Assembly (NCBI RefSeq): GCF_003576645.1
Contig: NC_044922.1
Span: forward strand, 15,525,457-15,589,456
DNA from: Ipomoea triloba
Taxonomy: Eukaryota; Streptophyta; Magnoliopsida; Solanales; Convolvulaceae
Direction: 5' to 3'
DNA length: 64,000 nucleotides
Shown one piece after another: positions 47,290 to 60,596 of this stretch. Numbering within the stretch: position 1 is the stretch's first letter; each line of letters starts with the position of its first letter. The notes under the pieces were generated by a model. That model was not told the origin of the DNA. It worked only from the letters and a program-made list of their open reading frames with translations, and did not search any database. The position numbers were made by a program, and so were the translations under genes.

Positions 47290-49600
47290 ACAGTGGAACT
47301 CATATAACAATATTGTATATTAAGAGTAACGAAGAATTGATATTGTTAGGAAAAATGCGATCAAGAACAAAAAACGAAAATAATTATGAAATTATGCAGT
47401 TCGACCTGGATCATAAGTACACGAGAGTTAAAGAGATATTTATCAATTGTGATGATATCTTGAATTACAAACATTATATTTATATGCCACTCCAACGATA
47501 AATTTACAAAATTACCCCACGCACTTAGCAAACTCAGGTTGGGTTCAAATAACAAAGACGAGTGTTGTTGCTAGGTCTCACTTCAATTCATTGTGCTCCA
47601 CTCCACTACACTCCAAAACCTTTCGTATCCAATTGCATATGAGACATATACAATTTATATATTGCATAATTTGATCAAATTAAAGTGACAATACAAAAAA
47701 GGACCATAAGTGATTAGTGGCAAATTTGAAGGTCGAATTTAGGATCGTGTCATTAAAATGTTGCACTAGCTTATATGCAAGTATAATGAAATAAAATTAT
47801 GCATGTCTTCGCTATAACTATAATTTTTTTACATAATAATAAACATTTGATCTTAACAATAAGGAGTTTTGTCTAATATAATAGTTCAATTTCAACCTTT
47901 TTTTTTCTTAAAAAAATTATTACATAAGTACGAAAATGAAATAAAATTTATTATTAAAAATGCATAAAAAAAAACAATTTTATAATTATAACTTAAAAAT
48001 GATATTCTTTTTATATATTTAAATACAAAATTTTGATTTCAATTTCTTCTAAAGTTTTATTTTCAATTGCAATTAAAATCAATATATGAATTCAATAAAT
48101 ATAATATAAAAATATTTTTTGATATTAGATTATAATATAGATAGTAGTAATAAAAAATATAAAAATATATTAAAAAAAAAAAACTAGACCCTCAAAAATT
48201 TGGAACCTTATACCGTTGCTCTGGACTCACTAAATATAATTTTAAACTCTTTATTTAAGCAAAATTTCAAATGAAGCAACACTACTTATTTATGCTATGA
48301 GTTTTATTACATGTACTCCAAATTATACTCCTTCACTTTTACTTTTTAATGTGACAAATAATGATAAGTTATTTTTATCATGTGGATTCCAAATAAAATG
48401 AGTAGAAGTAGAATTTGGGAGTGTAAAAAATTTACTCATATTATTTAACATGATGGAGTTGATTAAATAAGGAGGACAACATATGTTCCAATCAAATCTT
48501 AATCAATTAAGTAGTACATTAATGTTTGACAGAAAATATAGATGGATCAAATTTAGTTCGTCTGCCATTTTTGGGTGGCAATGAACATTGTGAAGTATTA
48601 GGAGCACTTGGGAAAAGGAAAGAAGTGAAATGAGGTGATATATGATGCGACGTCCGATTAGCCAAAACATCAACCAATTTTTCAGACACACACTATACAC
48701 TATACACTATACACTATACTTAAGCAACATATATAGAATTAGAATAAATGCCATCCACACATGACACATCCATACATATGTTCACATTGGGCAACTTTCC
48801 ATTAACTCTTCCTCAAATTAATAGGGAAAATTAGATACATCTGTATTTAATTTTGTTTGTATTTTTTTAGATCTTATGTTTCCCAATCAAAGCACATTAG
48901 GATCTATAAATTGAAACGAATCATATTTGTATTATATAACTATAAAAGAGTTCAAAAGGTTGCAAAACACTTGCTAATAGATTTTATTGTGTCTTTAAAT
49001 TGAAAGAGACTCACGTTATCTTATTTCACATCTATGAGTAGATTTATAATGTTATTGTTTAATTGGCTAAGTTCACTATTTTTCTATCAAAGTATATATT
49101 AAATGCTATACATATAAGGAAATAAAATTGTGTTTTTTTTTTTGTGAGGACTAAAATTGTGTTTTTGTTACTACCTAGCTAGTTATACCATTTATTTGTG
49201 CATAACTAACACTTATTTACATAGGTTACGGGTTTGAATATTATTTCTTCCCAAAAGATTAAATCCCAACCCTAATGGTCATGATAAGTCACCTGAACAC
49301 AATAGTCATGCCCCTAATTTAAAAATATTAATAGTCAATGATATTCTTTATTTCTACTCATTGATTTTTTATTTTTTTTTAAATCTAGGATTCATAAAGG
49401 CATTTTTGCAAGTCTAAATATATATTCTTTATTTATTTGTTTATTTTGGTAAAACCCTAAATAGAAATGTAGCTTGACATTTCAGTTAGTGTAGGACATG
49501 AATTTATAACTCATTTTGACGGAATTAATTAACTCGAATAGTTTAAATTAACCAAAATCAATAATTAAAGAGATAAATAATAAAAAACAAAGTATATAGC
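47290..49600. other. AT-rich intergenic DNA
   Basis: No gene. A short tandem ACACTATACACTATAC lies at 48690-48718. A retroposon stub sits at 49138-49151. Confidence 0.5.
49138..49151 (-). mobile_element. Retroposon stub (about 14 nt)
   Basis: TAAAATTGTGTTTTT occurs at 49123-49137 and 49152-49166 around a T run plus GTGAGGAC. This is the same architecture as the stubs at 11005, 17379 and 41685. Confidence 0.75.
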
Positions 49601-50140
49601 TTAAAGGAAACAATTGTTATAATGCAATGGGATTACAAGATGTGTACTGATAAGATAAGATGGAGATATCCTAAATAAGGACAAGGGCTGCTTATTTATA
49701 GTAGTAAGCCTCACTCTCCGAAAATAGTGTGACCCTGCACGAAAATAGATCTTCGCCCAAATTCTCTCGGAGGTCGACCACAGAGATCAATATAATCCCA
49801 AATCTCGACCACAGAGGCCAACTACAGAACTACAGAGGCTGACCTCGGGGACCGATCTTGTCAATTGAGCCTCTTCGTGGTCTCCGTCTCCAATGTCGTA
49901 GTCGACCATGATGGTTGAGCCCGAGCATGGCTAACCTCGTGGTCGACCTTGTCCACCTTGGGGCAACCTCGCCCGAGCCGGCTCTCCATCTTCCTTCGAT
50001 TCAATTTGCTTCAGCTCAAATTCATTCTTAATATATCGATCACTTATAATAAATAAAAGGATCAAAATTGTATAGTAGAATTTAGCGAGTACAAGTGTGA
50101 TATTTCTAATTAGAAATTTCATACTCAGAGTTCTATCTAT
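49600..50140 (-). mobile_element. Possible solo LTR
   Basis: On the minus strand a TATA-like CTATAAATAAGCAGCCC (about 49684-49702) lies in a GC-richer stretch full of GACC/GGTC words (49790-49990), flanked by AT-rich ends. This resembles LTR promoter regions. TG/CA ends and a 5 bp duplication were not resolved. Confidence 0.35.
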
Positions 50141-51517
50141 TTTATGAGTATAGAATAAATGTGCGTGGTATGGGATGCTTCATGCTTGTTAAGCATTTTA
50201 TGGCTGGTTGTTGATTTCTTACATACTATTGTTGAATTAAAGATTCAACAGCCAGATGATTTAATATTTTACATTTATAATATAATTATAATAATATAAT
50301 ATTTGACATGTATAATATGATTATCAAATACCATCACTTATGAAATGGATAAATTTTTTTAAAAAGTCATAAAAAATTGACTAAAAGAATGTTATGAAAT
50401 ATTTGTCGTGATGATATAGTAAATTTGTGCTCCCATTTTCATATTGGACTTGCCATATTCACAAATCAATTATCAAATCAAACAAAAATTCTCATCGTAC
50501 TATTGGGTGGCCGCTAATTAGAGGGTCAATTGAAAGATCATGTTATCGAAAGATAGTGTTGATTGATACGTAAGCATAAAAAATTAAAATTATACATTAT
50601 TTACTTATTATAGTTTTTGAAATAAAGACAAATATATAAAAGCAAGTCACTAGAGTTGTTACAATACCGTTAAACAAATGATTTTGACTATAACATACAT
50701 GGTGTGTTGTACATTTAGGCCTTTTTTTTTTAAAATCAACTGATAGCGGTTAACGAATATTAGGTGGCGTATTATGTTAGCGATTTTAACCAAAGAATGT
50801 ATTGAAAGTTTATAAATAGACATTTGATAAAATTAGCTTCTACTATTATCAATTAATATGTAAAAAGACCTTTAAGAACATAATAACAACAACAATAAAA
50901 AAGATATATGATATCTACATTGAAAAATGATGTGAAGAAAAACATTGAACTCTTCTATAAAGAGGAGCTCAATGCTCGTCTTCCCTTTGCCCATCCCACA
51001 TTGGAGGGGCAAAGAAAAACAAGTCTTAGGCTTCTTTATTAAAGGAGCATGAGGCTCCTTGGATTAAAGAAGAAAAATAACAATTTTTTGCCTTACAATT
51101 ATGACTTAGGTATAAGTTTAGTCTTTCAATAATTTGAAGCGTGCTTTTAGTCCATAATTCTTATCAAAATTTTAAATTTGGTTCTTCAAGAACGAAATGT
51201 CACTTAATAATGTATAATAGTCATAATTAAGAAACTAAAAATGATTTCTTTTTTTTTTAATTTTAAATACATTCATTTTACAAATTATATAATTTAAAAA
51301 TAAATTATGGATAATTCCAATTAAATCAAATTGTTTGACTGAGGTTCAGAAAGTCAAGTTCAACATCTTAATATTGAAACTTAACATTAACAATTACGGA
51401 GTACTACATAAGTGTAAAAAATAAAATTATATATTCACTACTAACAACAGTTTTTAAGATAAAGATAAATATTTGATAAGCACTTTATTTAGACACAAAA
51501 TAAACCCAAACGTTTTC

Positions 51518-51559
<42 letters not shown>

Positions 51560-51906
51560 AAAGGTGAGTAGCAGTAATTAGAGTGCAAATAGAACAATCA
51601 GATGTAAGTTTGTGCAATAAGCCTGGAAAATGATAAAAAGTGACGTCAGACAATCACGTCATTACTGAAACCCTACATGGCGCCCTAACATCCCTACACT
51701 ACCCACCATGCACACCCTACTTTTTCCTTGCCACTTGCGTGCTAGCTAGCTTCTACTGTTTTCTTTTCAGCCCCCCTGTATTTTAACCAAATTACATCAC
51801 CACCCCCCTATTTTCTGATTGGCCAGCAAGTACAATGCCACCAGTCCACTACCAACCAAAACTCACAGGCCATTATGAATTATTAGAATTCTAAATAAAA
51901 TATTTA
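50141..51906. other. Intergenic, poly-A run
   Basis: No gene. An A run of about 35 nt lies at 51522-51556. 51640-51800 is C-rich for the region and could be part of a promoter or repeat. Confidence 0.45.
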
Positions 51907-52809
51907 CACCCGTTTGATTAGCTATAAAATATTTGAAAAAAAAAATTTAAATTTTATGGAATATAAATTATCAGAAAAATAGATTCTATTGTTTAGAGTG
52001 TGTTTGGTAGCTTGGAAAATGATTCCTGAAAATCATTTTCTACACTTTTGGTGTTTGGCAGTGCCTGGAAAATGCAGTCAACGGAAAACAATTGTTGTTG
52101 ACCAAGGAAAATGAGACCATTCTTCCGGAAAATGACTTCCAGATTTTTTTTCCGGAAGTCATTTTTCGGACTTGGCTTCAACAATTTTTTGGCCAAAATG
52201 ACCACATCTATTACTTTTTAAAAGAAATATTATTATTTTAAATATTATTATTATTATTATTTTATATTTAAAAAAAATAATTAAAATGTAAAATTATACA
52301 ATTTAATTCATTTTTCAGAAAATGAACCAAACACACAAAGACAGTTTTTCAAAATGCAACCAAACACCTAAAATGAAATTGTTTTTCGAAAAATGACTTA
52401 TTTTCCAGAAGTCATTTTCCTACTTTCAAAACACACCCTTAGTTGGTGAAAAAGAAATTACTGAGAATATGAATTCAGTTGTTTGGTTGGGTTTGGAATG
52501 GTAGGGAATTATAAATATAAAGATCTATATGCCTTTAACAATAAGAGTGATAAAAAAAATTATATACATGTATAATTAATACACTTTGATGAGGGTAAAA
52601 TAGTCCAATTATATTATACTTTCTTCCCAAATTCTTTAGAAAACAAAATACGAACCTTTTGTTAGGATTTTGTTTTCCTTCACTTTTAGGGAGTAGAATT
52701 CCAATAGAAAATATTTTCCATCTAATCAAACAACATAAAACATCATTTTTTTTCACTTTTAAGAAAACATTTTTCATGGAAAAGATTTTCCATCCAACAA
52801 ATCACCCCC
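51907..52809. mobile_element. Tourist-like MITE family A, interrupted by family B
   Basis: TTA flanks 51907-52809 (51904-51906, 52810-52812). Its interior matches the 17162 element: AGATTCTATTG..., then GAGAATATGAATTCAGTTGTT and TTTGGTTGGG. The match is broken exactly where the family B element sits (51996-52438). The ends are more decayed than those of the 17162 copy. Confidence 0.75.
51996..52438. mobile_element. Tourist-like MITE, family B (443 bp)
   Basis: The ends GAGTGTGTTTGGTAG and complement GGGTGTGTTTTGAAAG are flanked by TTA at 51993-51995 and 52439-52441. The interior has TTCCGGAAAATGACTTCC and TTTCCGGAAGTCATTTT, as in 8806-9385. Confidence 0.88.
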
Positions 52810-52812
52810 TTA

Positions 52813-53289
52813 GGGATAATGAAAATTTTATCTTTAAATTATACAAAAATAATTTTTTTTTAAAAAAATACTCATGATTTTTTTACAAACTAGTATTTGT
52901 TATATATTTTTTCAAATATCTTTAGCCCAAAGTATCTAAACTCCCATCACCGAAGTTTGAACCTATAACCACCCATTTGAAAGGGTAACTGGATGCCATC
53001 ACATTACATGGTAGTTGATAAATAGTTTTTATTTTATTTTATTTTATTTATAATTATGCTATTGTCATTTTTTGTCTCTTATTTATTTGCAATGTGACAT
53101 TTTTAATCCCTCAATGATTGGTTAGTGATTTTTTTTTTTCAATTCGACATTAAATTTAGTGAGAATCTAGGTTTAAAAATCATTTTAATAAATAATTATT
53201 CAAAGAAATAACAATTAACTTACAGATAATTGATGTGTAAAAAGATGTGATGATATAATTAATAAATGATGACTATTATAAATTTTCTA
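52813..53289. other. Intergenic, possible SINE relic
   Basis: 52924-53012 has words like GTTTGAACCTATAACCACCC and GGATGCCATCACATTACATGG that resemble a decayed tRNA-type SINE on the minus strand. There is no gene. Confidence 0.35.
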
Positions 53290-53492
53290 ATCGAAGTTGT
53301 TCCCAATTTAATTTTTCATAATTTTAATTTTATTATTTGTGTATATATATAATTTATATATTTAAAAATACTACCAAATACAAAATAAAATTTAAGAATT
53401 ATAAAAATATTTAAAAAATAAAAAAAATAAAGAGTTAGTTTGACCATTGAGTATTAAATATGATATGTAATTAAAATGAAACAAAGGGAGTA
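53290..53492 (-). mobile_element. Stowaway-like MITE, decayed
   Basis: It ends with AAACAAAGGGAGTAT, contains GTTGGTTTGACC-like sequence (GTTAGTTTGACCATTGAGTA) and the ATATAATTTATATATTTA core shared with 58265-58512, in opposite orientation. Confidence 0.6.
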
Positions 53493-53784
53493 TTTTTGTT
53501 GTTATTTGGTGACAAGGGAAAGTTGGTGCCCCAACTTGAAGGTGTGCATTAGATCATGAGAGTTAAATTTCACACGACCACTCGACCACCACTTTCGAGA
53601 CGTTATGTTATTTTTTGTTTAACAAAATACTGTTAACAATAATATCAATAGTACTCAATATAACATAAAAGTATACGATATATGATTGTAACTTATGCAA
53701 TCGACTAGAAAAATCACTGTCGGAATTGTTGCTGTTATAAATGAGGTTCATCATAATCTACATCAACTAGTTTTAAATTTTCTT

Positions 53785-54019
53785 TCTCTATTTCATTTTA
53801 TCTGTTATGTTTACTATTCTTTAGTTAAACAATTTTTTTGTTTATTTTCTTTAGTATTTTAAATAAATTTTAAATTTATTTTTTTATATTTAATAATACC
53901 TTTAATAAAAATTTTAAGTATATAAATTTTATATATTAATACTATACTTAGCATTATAAAAAATTGAATTAAAAATAACTTCAAAACCAAACGTATAAAA
54001 TAAGATGGAGGGAGTATTA
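53785..54019 (+). mobile_element. Stowaway-like MITE
   Basis: The right end is AAATAAGATGGAGGGAG followed by TA. The left TIR is degenerate (TTCTCTATTTCATTTTATC). The core (ATATTTAATAATACCTTTAA, TTATAAAAAATTGAATTAAA) matches 58265-58512 closely. Confidence 0.75.
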
Positions 54020-54071
54020 TTTTGATGCATCCATTTTTTTAAAATTTAGATTTAATAAATAAATAAAAAGG

Positions 54072-54176
54072 TTTTTTTTAGTACCACTAACTCTATTATC
54101 TTGTAGTATAAGAGTCAATACCGCATCCACTGAGGCTCAATCTAATGACCTCCTACTTGACCACAAGTTCATTGGC
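54072..54176 (-). mobile_element. tRNA-derived SINE, decayed
   Basis: T run at its start, then on the reverse complement CTTGTGGTCAAGTAGG, GATTGAGCCTCAGTGG and a tail AGAGTTAGTGGTACTAAAAA matching the tail of 14886-15000. Box A is mutated. Confidence 0.7.
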
Positions 54177-54321
54177 AAATAATTTTTTTTTATAACAAAA
54201 ATAAAAATATTTAAAAATGACACAAGTCAAGCCCAAAAGAATTAACTTGCTAAACAAGTCGATTTGGACTCAATTGAACAATTTTACAAGTTTCGGTGAT
54301 ATGAATGGAGCTTTTTTTTAC

Positions 54322-54940
54322 CTAGACCATCTCCAAGGGGCAATGCAAAACACCAAAATGAAAAAAAAAATGGTGCAAAGTTACTCCAACCGGCGCGACA
54401 ATGCGGGGAAAATTTGGTGGGAGATGAACCGTGCGCATCGTTCATCTCCCACCATTTTTGTGTGGTATTTTTCTTTCCATTTTGCCCCTTGCTTTTATTT
54501 TTAATTCATTTTATGTCCTTTATTTAGTTTTAATGTATTTGTATATTTTATTAAATTGTTAAATATAAATTTTATATTATTAAAAATAAATTATATTATT
54601 TGGAAGTTCTCATCAAGACAATTAAAACAAGACTAATATTGAACATATATTAATTAAAAATGAAACTACATAAAACATAATTTTAACAAAATTAAAGCAA
54701 ATTACATCTAAAATTACTTTAAACATACTTAATTTCAATAATATTGGTAATTCAGAACATTAAATGTAATGGATGTTCTATGATATATTATTGTGGAATA
54801 AAATAATATTTGCATTAAAATTATATTTTATGTTACGAGTAAAATATTTAAAGTTATAATACAAAGTCTTAATTTATGAGTAAATAAATTATTTTAGTGA
54901 AAAAATAAAATTTGGTGTAGTATTTTGGAGATGCTTAAGG
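54322..54940. mobile_element. Probable MITE with CATCTCCAA ends
   Basis: Left GACCATCTCCAAG and right complement TTAAGCATCTCCAAA are imperfect inverted ends. Near the left end a strong hairpin pairs GGTGGGAGATGAAC with GTTCATCTCCCACC (about 54417-54456). The interior is AT-rich. No transposase. Confidence 0.5.
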
Positions 54941-55985
54941 GATCTAATTGCACTATCCAATTGACATAGGAGACAATTTAACCTTTTTTCTTAAATTCAA
55001 TTTGAAGTGACACTTTTTACTTGATATGATGGGTTTTAAATTCGAAGTTATTACTTCTAATATCAAATTCTACTATCAACTACTACTCATTTTAATAAAA
55101 TTTTGATATTGGCATTCATAATGAGACCCAAGATAAAGATAACTAATCATTAATTACCGCATTAAGAAGTAAAAGTGAGGAAGTAGAAAAATGTTGTATA
55201 TATAGTGGAACTCTTGCGAGTGTCTTATGGCCTCAACTCCCTCAAGCGTGAATTTTCATGCTTGAGATAAAAGTGACCTTTTTAATTGATGATATATGAT
55301 GTATGATATATATACTAAATTATATAATTGAATATGTTGTCAAGGCTCTGATGGGAATATAAAGGTTAAAGTGTTATTTCTCACTATAAACCAAAAACGA
55401 TTTTTCATGTTGCATCTTAACTTTTTATAACTGTTGTTTCGATGCATTAATCAATAATTTTGTTTTCACCTAGACTTTTTTACAGGTTTACTTGTTGCCC
55501 TGATGACATGGTGCCGGTTATAATATAATATGAAGCCTATTTTTATTATTTCCTCCAAAATTGAACTATTAATATTGTATTGTCGTCTCCCTTTCGCAAA
55601 ATACACATGTTCGACGACTCAATCACTGTTCTTCGTCTCTGATAGGTTCGACGACGCAATCAGTCACTCTGACAGGCTCAATGACTTCCGACGAAGCACT
55701 AATCTCTGACGAAGCACTAAGCGTACAAGATTTCATCTTCCTGGAATTCAGCACTAAGCATACAATTTTTCATAATATTAAGTTTGTCATTAGGATACAA
55801 AATTTATATATTTAGAAATTACACTAAAATACTATGAACACAAAAAAAAAAATTTAATTTAAAAATAAGTAAAAATACTAAAGAAATAAACGAAGAAGAA
55901 ATAGTTGGTTTGACCAATAGATAATAGGACAAATGAAATGTAATAGATGAAGTACTTTTTAATGGATAATCAAACAACACGTTTA
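54941..55985. other. Intergenic, repeat remnants
   Basis: 55600-55740 has GC-richer words with GACGAAGCACTAA repeated twice, possibly a captured fragment. 55797-55955 is a decayed reverse copy of the Stowaway family (GTTGGTTTGACCAATAGATA). No gene. Confidence 0.4.
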
Positions 55986-55989
55986 TTAT

Positions 55990-56335
55990 TTATATATAAT
56001 GGTCATGCTTGGTAACATAGTTAGCTTATCAGCTAATTTTGACTTATTTGAGCATTAGTTATTTGACTTGGTTAAACAGTCAATATAAATATTTAAATAA
56101 TTAACTTTTTATAACAGTTTATTACTTCAAAACACTAAAATTCAAAAAACTGCTAAAAAACAACTTTTTCAATTAATTTTTTGAGAAAGTCATTTTGCAT
56201 GTAATCAGCTATTAGCTAAAAATTAATTTACTGAACATCTTTCTACAATCAGCTAATGCTATCAATTAGACAAACCCACTAACCGAATGAGCTAACTGCT
56301 ATCAACTAACAACTATTTACGAAACACCACGTTAT
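55990..56335. mobile_element. Probable hAT-type MITE
   Basis: The left end (TGCTTGGTAACATAGTTAGC) and right end (complement GTGTTTCGTAAATAGTTG) are imperfect inverted ends, with AGCTATTAGCTAA and ATCAGCTAAT words in the arms. No target duplication was established. Confidence 0.45.
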
Positions 56336-57284
56336 GTTTAACAACAAGGACTCTTCTTAATTAAGTTTAATCACCTTTTTACTCATTATTGATGCCGTAT
56401 TGTACTTTAATAACCCCATTGTAAGTTACTCATCTCAAGCACAAAAGTAGTCCGTATCACTTTAGTGGCAATATAGGAATACAAAATAAAGGTGGGAAAA
56501 TTGAGAATTTATAAAATTAAAAAGTGTGATTGAAAGTACTTAAAATGACATTACAATAAAAATCACATCAAATAATGTTTGCCAATAGAACAACCAGCAA
56601 TACAAGGCCAAAGTAGAGAGGGTGAGCTAGACCTAGGGTCCCAATTGTAGCTGGGATTGGGATGCCTTTCACACTCACATTGACCATTCATGAGATTGAC
56701 AATAATATTGCATCTCATCACATCAATGTGGGGCACAAACCCTCTCCTCTCTATGCCATCTAACATCAATGTAATATAATGTTCCATATATGCCAATGCC
56801 ACCTACATACATCTTTTTTCAATTTATGCCCACCACTAACATCTCTTCCATCTTCCACCCACAATCTATATGTATCCTTTTGGAGAATATCTCTCTCTTT
56901 CATGGATTTATATTTTACAAAATTGGTAAGGCTTATGTTAAAATGAGTACAAAACAAGATAGGAAAGTGCTATATTAAAAATTTTGTAACAGAGTCTCAG
57001 ACTGTACAACATGCTTTATACTAATTTTCAGTATGCAGCGTTTATCATTATGTCAAAAGTTATAGCTGGTAGCAAAGAGACAGTCTTATTTCTTTATACT
57101 TGCATAACAGTCAGTTTCATGCTTCGATGGTAGAATACTAGACTTGACTCTCTAATAAGTCGCCGCCCAATAGAAATTGTTTGTAGTTCATGAGGAATAG
57201 GAAGGTTTTTGATTTCATATAAGCTAGATATATATTTAGTGAACTATAAACTATTTTAATAATTATATAAAAGTAAAAACCTGA
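56336..57284. other. Intergenic; weak minus-strand open frames
   Basis: 56563-56957 is less AT-rich on the minus strand, with overlapping frames in two phases, one ending in a hydrophobic stretch (HPLYFGLVLLVVLLANII). It could be a gene relic, but no family is recognised and no splice structure is convincing. Confidence 0.3.
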
Positions 57285-57480
57285 TCGCATGGATCTTTAT
57301 CATAATTTGTCTTCAACCACTACTGAGTTACTATCGTATATCGGCATTCCTACTATAGATTGCAAGGAACTGATGGCATCTTTTCTTTTATGTTTGGTTA
57401 GTTTTATTCCTCGTTCGTCTAATAAGGTAGCACAATCTTTAATTACAACAGCCTATTCTCATGCCCTAATATATTCTTGA
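57285..57480 (+). pseudogene. LINE RNase H fragment
   Basis: The frame contains DCKELMASFLLCLVSFIPRS followed by SNKVAQSL, matching the C-terminal part of plant LINE RNase H domains (the V-S-F-x-x-R-S-x-N-x-V-A pattern, compare FRFVRRSANHAAHAL in the 25 kb LINE). It is isolated and 5'-truncated, and no clear tail was found. Confidence 0.6.
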
Positions 57481-58172
57481 TATTATTTTCAAATAAAACT
57501 TGAAGTAACTCATTATCACTAACTCATTGCTACATATTGTTACTTGCCAATAAGCCAATAATTAACATAAAAGCCTATTCTATTATTTTATTATAAAACA
57601 TGTTAAATAGTTCATTCAATTTATCAAGTTTGTACGACTGAACTATTGAGCAATTATAATATTGAACAAGTAAAATTTACGCAATATAATTGGCATATAT
57701 TTTTATGGGTAAACATATAAGTTTCTAGTAACTGATAATGGTGTAAAATCACATGCTAAGTGGTTTGTCAAATCATCGATTACGGGAATACTGATACGTT
57801 TATTCAACGTTGCAATTGCACATGCATTTTGTTAAAGGACCAAATTACACAAACCTCACCACTTTTGGAATCTCTTTTCTTGATATATATCTATTGTGTA
57901 TCAATCAAAGCAATTATTATTGATATTCTATGGTTTAATAATATCACGGAGTCTTAAATTACAAAATGAGTGATTTCCCATTACAAATGAAAGAATATTA
58001 TTCTTGAGGTACATAGGTAATAAAACATGTACTCCGTACTAAATTAAGCAGCATCTAAACAAACCACATGACTCCAAGAAAAGGTATATATGCAAGAAAG
58101 AAAGATGTAAGTTGGGGGGAGGGGGGTGTTAGGCAGCCTGCCAATATATATATATATATATATGCCGTAATA
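57481..58172. other. Intergenic, no gene seen
   Basis: AT-rich, with a G-rich GGGGGGAGGGGGG at 58116-58128 and (TA)n near 58145-58162. Confidence 0.5.
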
Positions 58173-58606
58173 AGGTGATAACCATGTCTAAGGTGAGAAC
58201 CTGTGGACAAATTCAAACCTTTGATCTAGTAGATCTAACGGTTGAAAATAATCAAAACTTTATACTCCCTCTGTCCCATTTTACCAGTCCTATTTACTAT
58301 TCATTGGTCAAACCAACTGGTTCTTTCATTGCTTATTTTTTTAGTGATTTTTTATTTTTAAATTTAATTTTTTGTATTTAATAATACTTTTAATGTAATT
58401 TCTAAATATATAAATTTTATATATAAATGCTAAATTTAATATTATAAAAAATTGAATTAAAAATAACTTCAGTCAAACCTCGTTAAACGAAACAATCAAA
58501 ATAGGACGGAGGTAGATTTTTACTTATTTCTCATCCGATCGGATCTTGCAGATCAATGGGTTTGATTTGTCCACAAGGTCTCACCTAGGGTGGTTCTCAT
58601 ATGATT
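58173..58606. mobile_element. MITE with GAGAACC ends, carrying a Stowaway
   Basis: Left AAGGTGAGAACCTGTGGACA and right (complement TAGGTGAGACCTTGTGGACA) pair over about 70 bp. A Stowaway-like element (58265-58512) sits in the centre. The exact ends and duplication are unresolved. Confidence 0.65.
58265..58512 (+). mobile_element. Stowaway MITE
   Basis: It begins CTCCCTCTGTCCC, ends GGACGGAGG, and is flanked by TA on both sides, the Tc1/mariner target. It is about 248 bp with no coding. It is the best-preserved copy of three or four in the 53-58 kb region. Confidence 0.88.
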
Positions 58607-58935
58607 AAGTTTTTTTTACATTATGCTATAAAAGTTGTACTACATAATATTTTAGACAAATAAATCCTTACCGTTATAACTTTCGTTATCTTTTCCACTA
58701 TTGTTACTATGCACATACATCCACCATATATTTTCTTATCTTCTTCAATCATAATAATAATATATACATGCACATTAAATATTAGAGTTGTATGTTAGTT
58801 AATTTTTAAAATATAAATATCCAATTTATAAAAATATTTTACATTATTATTATTATTATTTACTATATTAAAATTTAAAATTGTAATATAAAATACTAAT
58901 ATTGGGCACCTACTTTTTGCGCATAAGAGAAACTA

Positions 58936-58936
<1 letters not shown>
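58607..58936 (+). mobile_element. Helitron-like 3' portion
   Basis: The body (ATTATGCTATAAAAGTTGTA, CCGTTATAACTTTCGTTATC) matches 5640-5720 and the complement of 11430-11520. It ends ATATTGGGCAC, a decayed GCGC hairpin and ACTAG at 58932-58936 followed by T and a (TA)n run. The 5' part is missing. Confidence 0.7.
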
Positions 58937-58979
<43 letters not shown>

Positions 58980-60596
58980 TACCCAATGGAATAAATGGAA
59001 AAGATATATTCACCTTAATTATATTCCTTCTGCAAATGTTTTTGTCTGTCAACTAAGCACGCTGAAACACATGCGCCTCATCAGTTGAGTTGAGTCTCCA
59101 TTTTACTTAGTTTTTTTAATGCCCATTCAAGACATAATGAAAGCCTGCAGGTGGGTCTTCTTCACCATTTTTGCCTCTCAAAAATCATTGCTTATCTTTA
59201 CGAGGGATCAATTGATCATATCAAACTTTCTTATACAAACATGATAATTTTTTTTTTTTTTTAAAGACTGTAATATTACATTGTAGTGTCCGTGTTTTAC
59301 AAAATTTTATCTTGTAATTTACCAAAGATATATGGAGGAGGCAAGGATTAAAACTTTGCAGATTAAATGATATATTGATAACATTGTAAAAATTCTCCAT
59401 TAAACTAATATGCATTTATAAATTTTGTAATTAAGTACAAGTCTATACCGTATTTAAAAAAGTATAAGTCTATACCAATATAATGCTATTCTATCTTAAG
59501 TCTATAAATGCTCATTAGGTGATAAATGTTGTGTTGAGTTTGGCAAAAATTAATATAATAGATATGAGCCCTTCTTTTATAGGTTGGGTATTTAATGTTG
59601 GGCGGAGGTTTGGAAAGACAAATTTAACATCTTATCTTTGAAACATGATGATGATTGCTGAAAATAAAGTTACATATTCACTATTAGTTATAACTTTTGA
59701 CGTGTAGGTAATTAAGTGTATGTTTAATCATGAGATTTAATTTCTATCAATTAGAGGTGAAAAGTTAGAAATTTTGACCTTTTCATCAACTTTAATTTTC
59801 TAATCACCTAAGAATGGATAAAATTTAAAGTTTTTTTTCAACTTTTCAAACCATGGTTGGCATTTTTTCCCAACTTTTATTAGTGGTTAGAACATTTTGG
59901 TGGCCACTTTGAAATTTAATTTAATATAATATTACTAAAAAAAATGTAAATCACTGACCTATTGAGTTTACCTAAAATTTAGTTGAGATTATATGAATAT
60001 TTTTTTGACATAATATTTTTTTTAAAAAAAATCTTTTTGAATATATTCATTTAAGTGACACACACACACATAGTTTTTACTTTCACGTCTAACATATGCA
60101 AAATTTTAATATTCGATATTTGAAACAAACTTATGTTAGCATATAACATAACTAAAAACGTCTTAACCAATAACCCATTGAGTTCAACCAAAATTAAAAA
60201 ATCGATTTAGTCAAATTTCAAGTTTTAATTTTGATAACGTGAATAATGTCTAACTTTAAGTATGTGTAAATAAGTTATGTTTGTATAAATAAATGAGAGT
60301 ATAAATGATAATAATATATGGTTTCTTTTTAATTTTTAGTTTATAATCACTGATGGTCAATACTTAGAGGAACATATCCAACGTTATACACCTTCAAAAT
60401 TTTCAACCATCAATAAAAGTAATCAGAAAGTTCATTATATTCCTATTTAGTTAAAAAATGTGAAGTTTCTAATAATGGTGTTGTAATTTGTTGTTGTTAT
60501 TTGTATTCAGATTTTTGTGATTATTATTTGGTACGCATTCATTGATGATTAAGTATTTTATAACAACACAAAAATGCCCCCCCCCCCCCCCCCCCC
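58937..60596. other. Intergenic
   Basis: (TA)n to about 58977, then AT-rich sequence. Frames here are short and without motifs. Confidence 0.5.
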
